Positions 55,740 through 64,000 of a stretch of 64,000 nucleotides of DNA are shown here, one piece after another; the stretch's first letter is position 1, and the number at the start of each line of letters is the position of its first letter. The position numbers and the translations under genes are program-made. Origin of the DNA: Charina bottae (Eukaryota; Chordata; Lepidosauria; Squamata; Charinaidae); contig JALMGJ010000008.1 of NCBI GenBank assembly GCA_023362775.1, positions 36,010,501-36,074,500 on the forward strand, in the 5' to 3' direction. The notes under the pieces are model-generated. The model was not told the DNA's origin. It made no database searches and saw only the letters and a list, made by a program, of their open reading frames with translations.

Positions 55740-56453
55740 AAACGTATATAATTTTTATTAAAGAAGTTTTTCCACAGAGTAAAAACAACACACATTTTAA
55801 GTTAAAGATAAGAGAAACAGAGAAAAGTAATAGAAAAGTGAAAAAGAAATAAAGAAAAAGAGATAGAAAAGAAGGGAAGAAAAGAAAAGAAATAATAATA
55901 ATAAAGAAGTGGCTTCCAATCTTCTTAACAGCAGTTATAAGTGCATTTATATTTTACCCTCTCTCTCTCTGAGGTTACATCAAAGTTTCCTTCTTTCCAT
56001 AATCTACCCTTTCTAATAATCAAATCCATAAATTATCAGTTCATTTTTTTCTTTTTTCAGCAAAAAGTCCATAAGGGGTTTCCAGTCACTAATAAATATA
56101 GTAATTGATTTTTCTCTAAGCAGACAAGTTAATTTGCCATCTCTGCTACTTCTGTCATCTTCACCAACCATTCCTCCATTGTGGGTATTTCAGAATCTTT
56201 CCATTTTTGTACATATAATGCCTCGCAGCAGTGATCATATATAAAAATAATATACCATGGCTTTTTTCTAGCTGGCTGTCCATTCATCCCAGCTGGGATT
56301 CTGGTTTCGGTTGAATCTTAGTCTTTAACATTCTTTGTATCAGTATATGTATTTGAACCCAAAATTTTCTGGCTTTTTTACAAGTGCACCAAAAATGATA
56401 AAATGATCCTTCCTGTTGTCCACATTTCCAACATAAATTTGAGGTACCTTTAT
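55740..56453 (-). mobile_element. L1 LINE 3' part, split by BovB (distal piece)
   Basis: On the minus strand this continues the L1 ORF2 C-terminus from the piece at 59550. A Cys/His segment (LCWKCGQQEGSFYHFW-like, about 56390-56435) matches the L1 at 13275, followed by a decayed remainder and a purine-rich 3' end (about 55840-55905). Stops and frameshifts are many. The outer borders are approximate. Confidence 0.75.
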
Positions 56454-59400
56454 GTTGTTTATTCGTTCAGTCGCTTCCGACTCTTCGTGACTTCATGGAC
56501 CAGCCCACGCCAGAGCTTCCTGTCGGCTGTCACCATCCCCAGCTCCCCCATGGTTGAGTCTGTCACCTCCAGAATATCATCCATCCATCTTGCCCTTGGT
56601 CGGCCCCTCTTCCTTTTGCCTTCCACTTTCCCTAGCATCAGCATCTTCTCCAGGGTATCCTGTCTTCTCATTATGTGGCCAAAGTACTTCAGTTTTGCCT
56701 TTAATATCATTTCCTCAAGTGAGCAGTCTTATTTCCTGGAGTATGGACTGGTTTGATCTTCTTGCAGTCCAAGGCACTCTCAGGATTTTCCTCCAACACC
56801 ACAGTTCAAAAGCATCTATCTTCCTTCGCTCAGCCTTCCTTATGGTCCAGCTCTCACAGCCATAGGTTACTACAGGGAATACCATTGCTTTAACTATGCG
56901 GACCTTTGCTGTCAGTGTGATGTCTCTGCTCTTAACTATTTTATCAAGATTTGCCGTTGCTCTCCTCCCAAGAAGTAGACGTCTTCTGATTTCCTGGCTG
57001 CAGTCAGCATCTGCAGTAATCTTTGCGCCTAGAAATACAAAGTCTGTCACTGCCTCCACTTTTTCTCCCTCTATTTGCCAGTTATCAATCAAGCTGGTTG
57101 CCATAATCTTGGTTTTTTTGAGGTTTAACTGCAACCCAGCTTTTGCACTTTCTTCTTTCACCTTCGTCATAAGGCTCCTCAACTCCTCCTCGCTTTCAGC
57201 CATCAAAGTGGTATCATCTGCATATCTAAGATTGTTAATGTTCCTTCCAGCGATTTTAACTCCAGCCTTGGATTCCTCAAGCCCAGCATGTCGCATGATG
57301 TGTTCTGCGTACAGGTTGAATAGGTAGGGTGAGAGTATACAACACTGCCGTACTCCTTTCCCAATCTTAAACCAGTCCGTTGTTCCATGCTCTGTTCTTA
57401 CCGTTGCTACTTGGTCGTTATACAGATTCCTCAGGAGGCAGACAAGATGACTTGGTATCCCCATACCACCAAGAACTTGCCACCATTTGTTATGATCCAC
57501 ACAGTCAAAGGCTTTAGAATAGTCAATCAAACAAAAATAGATGTTTTTCTGAAACTCCCTGGCTTTCTCCATTATCCAGCGGATATTGGCAATTTGGTCT
57601 CTAGTTCCTCTGCCTTTTCTAAACCCAGCTTGTACATCTGGCAATTCTCGCTCCATGAATTGCTGGAGTCTACCTTGCAAGATCTTGAGCATTACCTTAC
57701 TGGCATGTGAAATAAGTGCCACTGTTCGATAGTTTGAACATTCTTTAGTGCTTCCCTTTCTTGGTATAGGGATATAAGTTGATTTTTTTCCAATCTGATG
57801 GCCATTTTTGTGTTTTCCAAATTTGCTGGCATATGGCATGCATCACCTTGACAGCATCATCTTGCAAGATTTTAAACAGTTCAACTGGGATACCGTCGTC
57901 TCCTGCTGCCTTGTTATTAGCAATGCTTCTTAAGGCCCATTCAACCTCACTCTTCAGGATGTCTGGCTCTAACTCACTGACCACACCGTCAAAGCTATCT
58001 CCAATATTATTATCCTTCCTATACAGATCTTCTGTATATTCTTGCCACCTTTTCTTGATCTCTTCTGCTTCTGTTAGGTCCTTACCATCTTTGTTTTTGA
58101 TCATACCCATTTTTGCCTGGAATTTACCTCCTATGTTTCTAATTTTCTGGAAGAGGTCTCTTGTCCTTCCTATTCTATTGTCTTCTTCCACTTCCGCACA
58201 TTGCTTGTTTAAAAATAATTCCTTATCTCTTCTGGCTAGCCTCTGGAATTTTGCATTTAATTGGGCTTATCTCCCCCTATCACTGTTGCCTTTTGCTTTC
58301 CTTCTTTCTTGGGCTACTTCCAGTGTCACACCAGACAGCCATCTTGCCTTCTTGGTTTTCTTTTTCTTTGGGATGTTTTTTGTTGCCGACTCCTGAACAA
58401 TGTTGCGAACTTCTGTCCATAGTTCTTCCGGGACCCTATCTACTACATCTAGTCCCTTAAATCTATTCTTCACCTCCACTGCATATTTCTTAGGAATATT
58501 AGTGAGCTCATATCTAACTGATCTGGGGGTCTTCCCTATTCTCTTTAGTCTGATTCTAAATTTTGCAATAAGAAGTTCGTGATCTGAACTACAGTCAGCT
58601 CCAGGTCTTGTTTTTACCGACTGTATAGATGTCCGCCACCTTTGGCTGCAAAGGATGTAGTCAATCTGATTTTGGTGTCGACCATCTGGTGAAGTCCATG
58701 TATAAAGTCGTCTTTTAGGTTGTTGGAAGAGAGTGTTTGTTATGCACAGTGAGTTGTCTTGGCAAAATTCTATCAGCCTATGTCCTGCTTCATTTTGTTC
58801 TCCCAGACCATGCTTGCCTGTAATTCCAGGTGTCGTCTGACTACCCACCTTAGCATTCCAGTCTCCTGTAATGAAAATAACATCTCTTTTTGGCGTATTA
58901 TCCAGTAGGTGCTGCAGATCCTCATAGAACTGATCTACTTCTGCTTCTTCAGCATCTGTGGTTGGGGCGTATATTTGGATCACTGTGATGTTAAATGGCT
59001 TACCCTGAATTCGAATTGAGATCATTCTATCGTTTTTTGGATTGTATCCAAGCACTGCTTTAGCCACTTTATTATTAATTATGAAGGCTACTCCATTTCT
59101 TCTGTGGTCCTCTTGTCCACAGTAGTAGATCTGGTGGTCATCTGATGTGAAGTGGCCCATCCCAGTCCATTTCAGTTCACTGACACCTAAAATGTCTATA
59201 TTTAATCTTGACATCTCACCAATAACCACATCCAATTTGCCCTGGCTCATAGATCTTACATTCCAGGTTCCTATGGTGTGTTGATCTTTAGAACATCGGA
59301 TTCGTCGTTCACCACCAGCACCGTCGGCCGCTAGCCGTCCTTTCGGCTTTGAGCTAGCTGCGTCATCACGTCTGGGGCTAGTTGAACGTATCCTCTGTTC

Positions 59401-59536
59401 CTCCCCAGTAGCATTTTGACCATCTTCCGACCTGGGAGTCCCATCTTCCGATGGTATACCGACATATCTCTGGTTGTACTGATCCATTTAGTTTTCACGG
59501 CAAGAATACTGGGGTGGGTTGCCATTACCTTCCCCA
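56454..59536 (-). mobile_element. BovB (RTE) LINE, nearly full length, inside an L1
   Basis: A perfect 13-bp duplication GAGGTACCTTTAT flanks it (56441-56453 and 59537-59549). Compared with the 22645 copy it lacks about 120 bp at the 5' end. It lies in the opposite orientation to that copy and splits an older minus-strand L1. Sequence agreement with the 22645 copy is very high. Confidence 0.95.
56456..59487 (-). pseudogene. BovB endonuclease/reverse transcriptase with several breaks
   Basis: The minus-strand frame starts at ATG 59487-59485 and keeps all endonuclease blocks (TWNVRS, SELKW, GDWNAKVG, SDHELL). A Tyr codon has become TAA at about 58266. A one-base A insertion in an A run near 57783 shifts frame before the reverse transcriptase, and a small deletion near 56728 shifts it again in the C-terminal domain. 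RYADDTTLMAES and the GCESWTIRKAERR region are intact. The T-run deletion seen in the 22645 copy is absent here, so the two copies decayed independently. Confidence 0.9.
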
Positions 59537-59549
59537 GAGGTACCTTTAT

Positions 59550-59940
59550 ACATTCTAGATAATTTTTATGGAGTTATACACCAACAGTACATCATTTTGT
59601 AAACATTCTATTTTAGGTTATAACAATGTGAATTTCAATCCTTTCAACCACGTGTTTTCCCACTGTTCCAACAATAGGTTATGTCCAAAATTCTTAGCCC
59701 ATTTTATCATACACTCTTTCACTTGTTTGTCCTCCATTTCACATTTCAGCAAGAGTTTATACATTTTGGCAAGTACATGTTCATCATTTGTACATACAAT
59801 AATTCAGCTTCAAATTCTGTCTTTTGTTGCTCAGTTCCAAATGTCCTGTTATCTACCTTGACTCTTTCTCTTAGCTGTGCGTAAGAAAACCATGGAAAAC
59901 TAAACCCCTTTGCATCGTTGCTCTCTTGATTTCATCTTAT
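59550..59940 (-). mobile_element. L1 LINE ORF2 fragment (proximal piece)
   Basis: On the minus strand it reads LAKMYKLLLKCEMEDKQVK-like, then MIKWAKNFGHN and QWENTW, the same region as residues after MYKLLLKGEMVEEQVK in the L1 at 13275. It joins the piece ending at 56453 across the BovB insertion. Confidence 0.75.
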
Positions 59941-61239
59941 ACTCTCCATGTTCTTGTTCTAACAATTCTCAATAGGTTAACCATTAGGAAGTATCTAATC
60001 AGGTTTATAAAGGACTGCATCTCCTTGTCTACCTCAGAGAAGCCTTCAAATGAAGAAATTGATCAATTTCCCCAAACTAAATGGTTAAAAAGGAAGAAAA
60101 AAATCTATATGACTTCTGTAGATAATGAAATCACAAACAGGGGATTTGCAGCTAAATTAAAGGTTTAAATCAAAGATGGACAATATTTTGTTGTTTGTGG
60201 GTCACACATTTTCCTTATATTTCACTTTTCAGCCCCAAGGAATGTGGCATGTGATGCCTTGTTACATGGGTGGGTCAGCATTTTGTGGTGGACAATGTTC
60301 TTCACATTTTAAGACTTTCCCAAGCTTTAAAATATGAAAAAGGTATTTTATTGCAAGTGGTTTGCCATAGTATATTGACATGTCTCTTCCCTGATCCCAC
60401 CCCCTTATATAATACCACACATTTAGCAGACTTCCAGAGATGAATCACGAGGAGATTGTTTCTCCCACATGGAAAGCAGCAGGGAGATCATTTCTTTCCC
60501 TGCAACATTCAAGAATCAAGTCCTCTTGAGTCATTCACCTTAAACACATCACAGCTTGAAAGTGGCTAGATAGATGATGGGGCCACAGATACAGCTGTCC
60601 CCTTACTTTTTCCAGTTCCCACGGGTTCAGCTGGGAGGTTTGAAGAAGTGTTGGGCTTCGGTTTGCTTGAATGAAGATGCAGCTTTTGGTGAGAACTGAG
60701 TGAAGCATTACACAAATGGCTACACTTATATGCTAGTAAATGTTAGTATAGCTCGCCAAACCTGGCTGAATGTGCAAAACTCAGACAGAATGAGCACACA
60801 GACAAGCAGCTGAAGAGACTTTTCTGTATTTAGAATCCAATGAACCCATGACTGCTGCCAAATACTGAGTTCTGCTTACATTTCTCATGAGTACCAGGTT
60901 CAATCAAATTATATAAAAAACTATCAAAATGCCTTTTCCCCAAGGCAATACAAAGCTAGACAGCATCCAAAGGTTTCTGAATGTAATTGATTGAAACTAA
61001 CACAATCATAAAAATGGAAAAAGAACAAAACATTCTTCTCTTTCTGTTCTTTTGTTAGAAAAAAGCTTTCAGTCCCCTAGAAGAAGGTTGTCTCAAGGGT
61101 TTGCATAATACATGACTGGAGGCTTTTTGAGGGTCCCCCAAGCTGTAGATTTTTCCCTACTACTGAGCTGAAATACTAGTCACCTATAACTATCAGCATG
61201 GAATTTGCTGTCTCTATTGTCAATCCCTATCTTGATTCT
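59941..61239. other. Intergenic stretch, nothing recognised
   Basis: No gene or clear repeat. An 80-codon frame at 59926-60168 has no recognisable content. Confidence 0.45.
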
Positions 61240-61335
61240 ATTGCCGGTCCCCTAACTCTTTTGTACACCGCCCAGAGTCGCTTGTTTGTGAGATGGGTGG
61301 CCATATAATTTTTTTAAATAAATAAAAACTTCCTT
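61240..61335 (+). mobile_element. L2-type LINE 3' tail
   Basis: TTGTACACCGCCCAGAGTCG, GAGATGGGTGGCCATATAAT and an AAATAAATAAAAA tail make a typical L2 3' end. Confidence 0.65.
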
Positions 61336-61427
61336 CTAGAGTAATGGCCAGCAAAGCTCAACACATTTTCCACTCCTTGAAGCTGTTTTTGGACAACGTT
61401 AGAATCAGGGGGGAAAAAATACTTAAG

Positions 61428-63261
61428 TATGGTGACCATACGTCCCGTTTTGAACGGGACAGTCCCGTTATTTTAGCATTTTTCAACCGTCCCGTCGTTT
61501 TGATCAAAATCTCAATTTTGTCCCTTTTTTAAACCCGGCAGGAAGGAGGACAGGAAGACAGGAAGGAGGACTGGAGCCGGACTTGCCATTGGAGGCAGCC
61601 CGGAAGAGGCCCTATCAGCGCGGCAACTGGAAGCCCAATTGCCACGTGCGAGCCCAGCAGCAGACACAGCACCACAGTCCAGGTTCCTGCCTCCTTACCT
61701 GATCCTGAGATTGTTTGCCCAGCAGTGGTGAGGCCAGGGAAAGCAGGCACGGGAAGGTTGTGGAAAGAAGTGCGTGCGTGTGGGTGAGTGTGCACGCGTG
61801 CACGTGCAGATTACTTGCTCAGTGTAATCGTGTGCGCGCGCGCACACACACACACACCACACCCTCTTTCTCCAGCCTCCCTGCAACAGGTGCAGGTGCA
61901 TTTGGTCATGGGGAGGCTGGAGAAAGAGGGTGTGGGGTGCGTGTGTGTGTGTGTGTATGTGTGTGCATCTGATCGGGCTTGGCTGAGGGAGGAGAGTTGT
62001 CGAGCCGCCAAGCAGGAGAAGCCGGCTGCGCTCGGCTGCTTCAACCACACCACTCCACCCCTTGCTGCCCGCTGAAGCTCCCCAGGGTGGCCGCTCCTGC
62101 TTCTCCTGCTCGGCGGCCCAACAATTCTCCTCCCTCAGCCAAGCCCGATCAGATGCACACACACACACACACTCACAGGACAGATTGTCCTGGCAGGAGC
62201 TGGCCATGCTGGGGGGGATTCAGCGGGTGGCGAGGGGTGGAGTGGTGTGGCTGAAGCCCCTCACCACGGCCAGATCCTGCCGAGGGCAGTCTGTCCTGTG
62301 AGTGTGTGAGTGTGTGTGTGTGCATCTGATCGGGCTTGGCTGAGGGAGGAGAGTTGTTGCCGCTGCTGCCGCCATGCAGGAGAAGCAGAAGCCGGCTACG
62401 CTGGGGGGCTTCAGCCACACCACTCTGCCCCTTGCCACCCGCTGAAACCCCCCAGCGCGGCCAGCTCCTGCTCGGCGGCCTGACAACTCTCCTCCCTCGG
62501 CCAAGCCCGATCAGATGCACACACACACTCACAGGACAGACTGCCCTGGCAGGAGCTGGCCATGCTGGGGGGCTTCAGCGGGTGGCAAGGGGTGGAGTGG
62601 TGTGGCTGAAGCCTCCCAGCATGGCCAGCTCCTGCCGAGGGCAGTCTGTCCTGTGAGTGTGTGAGTGTGTGTATGTGCATCTGATCTGGCTTGGCCGAGG
62701 GAGGAGGGTTGTCGGGCCACTGAGCAGGAGAAGCAGAGCCGGCCACCCTGGGGAGCTTCAGCGGGCAGCAAGGGGCGGAGTGGTGTGGCTGAAGCAGCCG
62801 AGCGCAGCCGGCTCCTCCTGCTTCTCCTGCTCTGCGGCGGTGGCAGCAGCAGCGACTCTCCTCCCTCCCTCGGCGAAGCCCGAGGGGGATGGGGCAGTGG
62901 TGGGCCTCCATCCCCTCCATCCCCGCCCCTTGTTCCCCGGCCGATGACAGTGCTGTGTGCACAGTCTGTGTACTCCGGCCTCCCCCAAACACACTAGCTC
63001 TGCTGCACCATTTACTGCTAGAAGAAAAAAAAAACCTTTAAAAATCAGAAAAAAAAATTAAAATCCAAGCCAATCACGCTGATGGCAGCGGGGTTTGCAG
63101 GCGGGAGCCAATTGTGTGGGGCGGGGGTGGGGTTTGCAGGTGGGAGCCAATTGCGTGTACTGGGGGGCAGGGTTTGGAGGCCGGCATGGTGGCATAAGAC
63201 CCTGTCCCATTTTGCCATCCCAAAAGTCCCGTTTTTGTCTGAAGGAAATATGGTCAGCCTA
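61428..63261. mobile_element. TIR element (1.83 kb) carrying a tandem array of palindromes
   Basis: The ends TATGGTGACCATA and ATGGTCAGCCTA are inverted, with a perfect 8-bp duplication TACTTAAG (61420-61427 and 63262-63269). The terminal CGTCCCGTTTTGAACGGGAC region matches the 35964 element. The centre (about 61940-62870) is a tandem array of a roughly 356-bp unit. The interior has no transposase. Many frames on both strands are open because of GC-rich repeats. Confidence 0.8.
61940..62870. repeat. Tandem array, about 356-bp palindromic units
   Basis: GCATCTGATC recurs at 61965, 62322 and 62677 (spacing 357 and 355). Within a unit, GGGCTTGGCTGAGGGAGGAG is mirrored later by CTCCTCCCTCAGCCAAGCCC, and (TG)n is mirrored by (CA)n. 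Each unit can therefore form a long hairpin. About 2.6 units are present. Confidence 0.78.
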
Positions 63262-63269
63262 TACTTAAG

Positions 63270-64000
63270 TCCAGTACAACTTAAACTGGTCTCACTTGGT
63301 CTCGCTCCTGGGAGGGAGATGAGATGAAGACAATGTCATGGAGACATAGTATTAAAAACAGGTTACTAAAGCATGCATGGGCCATGATTCAGTGCACATT
63401 TAGATGATGATCTATGAGTTTGGGGGACTTGTAAAGGCACAAGGCAGGGCACGTTGTCTGCTTGTCTCTTCTCACTTTCTGATTCAGGCTAAGGGAGATT
63501 AACACTGGGATGGAAAAGGAGGTTTCAGCTCTTGATCTGCCTATCTGCATATTTAGTCTGCGCACTGTTCCTTTCTGCTTTCTAGGGAAAACGTGAACTA
63601 TATGGATGTTTGTCTGGATTTCAGGTGAACTGCCACAAAGCTGTAAGTGAGAAGACACACTTCTCAGTGTGTACAGGCAGATCAAATGAGGATTCATAAA
63701 TTTATGCAACCCTCCATAAATATACTCCTGCAATGTTTTATTTTTGTTTCATTCTATTCTGTTCTATATGTCTCCTCTAATATTAGCCAGGCATTAAGAA
63801 GATGGGAATTACTCAAAAAGCTGGTCCTGGGCTGTTTCACATATCATGCTAAGCCATAACATGATTTGTTTTTTCTGGCTTGGCATGATGTGTAAACCAG
63901 GATACTATGTACACAGCCCAGAAAACCCACAACAACCACAAGATACTATGGTTTGTTCAACAAATTATGGTTAAAATAACTTGGCTTAGCAATATGTGGG
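63270..64000. other. Intergenic stretch to window end
   Basis: AACCATGG-like dispersed-repeat fragments (ATGCTAAGCCATAACATG, ACTATGGTTTGTTC) lie near 63845-64000. No gene is seen. Confidence 0.45.
63910..63941. mobile_element. Tiny Penelope-like terminus insertion (32 bp)
   Basis: The bases ACACAGCCCAGAAAACCC and ACAACAACCA match the arm end of the family C palindrome at 21523. The direct repeat GATACTATG brackets it (63901-63909 and 63942-63950). Confidence 0.6.

Noticed and set aside
59926..60168. 80-codon frame downstream of the L1 remnant
   Set aside because: The translation has no match to L1 or any known family and no supporting signals.
61940..62870. CRISPR-like array
   Set aside because: Units are about 356 bp and palindromic, spacers are absent and the genome is vertebrate.
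62411..62992. 193-codon and other frames on both strands
   Set aside because: They come from GC-rich tandem palindromic repeats inside a transposon; overlapping frames on both strands are open for the same reason.
1..64000. A complete new defence, secretion or metabolic system
   Set aside because: No gene cluster other than SNCA and mobile elements exists here; the unusual signals are all in repeats.

Overview
The window is vertebrate nuclear DNA, almost certainly from a squamate reptile (lizard or snake; the species cannot be fixed). Three things support this: the last two coding exons and 3' UTR of alpha-synuclein (SNCA) are readable on the + strand; the repeats include BovB (RTE) LINEs and Sauria-type SINEs that share the BovB tail; and L2-, L1-, Penelope- and hAT-type copies fill the rest. 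No bacterial, viral or plasmid genes were seen.

Layout. Positions 1-39606 are, by inference, part of the long SNCA intron upstream of the penultimate coding exon. They hold no exon I can recognise and are a dense transposon mosaic: an AACCCT telomere-like tract (3340), solo LTRs (4209, 20645, 25987), Sauria SINEs (5549, 10593, 12794, 32748), a 5'-truncated BovB with an unbroken 842-codon frame (6668), a full-length BovB (22645), a truncated L1 with a 19-bp target duplication (13275), several hAT elements with 8-bp duplications, and palindromic Penelope-like insertions (21523, 27599, 31633, 36979). SNCA exons lie at 39607-39687 and 43005-43037, followed by a 3' UTR of about 590 bp. From about 43630 to 64000 is intergenic DNA with more repeats, including nested insertions: BovB inside an older LINE (48211), a solo LTR inside a Penelope-like palindrome (54236), a BovB inside an L1 (56454), and a 1.8-kb TIR element carrying a tandem array of palindromic units (61428).

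How the parts relate. SNCA is the only host gene. Its 3' UTR keeps a miR-153 seed match but has a changed miR-7 seed match, and the encoded C-terminus has proline where human alpha-synuclein has the phosphorylated Ser129. Among the mobile elements, BovB probably supplied the machinery for the Sauria SINEs because both end in the same tail.

Most interesting signal. Penelope-like palindromes of three unrelated sequence families share one RNA-like motif, CTGAAGA-N-stem-GAAACG. Its stem sequences differ completely between families while pairing is kept, which is a covariation pattern resembling a hammerhead ribozyme core.
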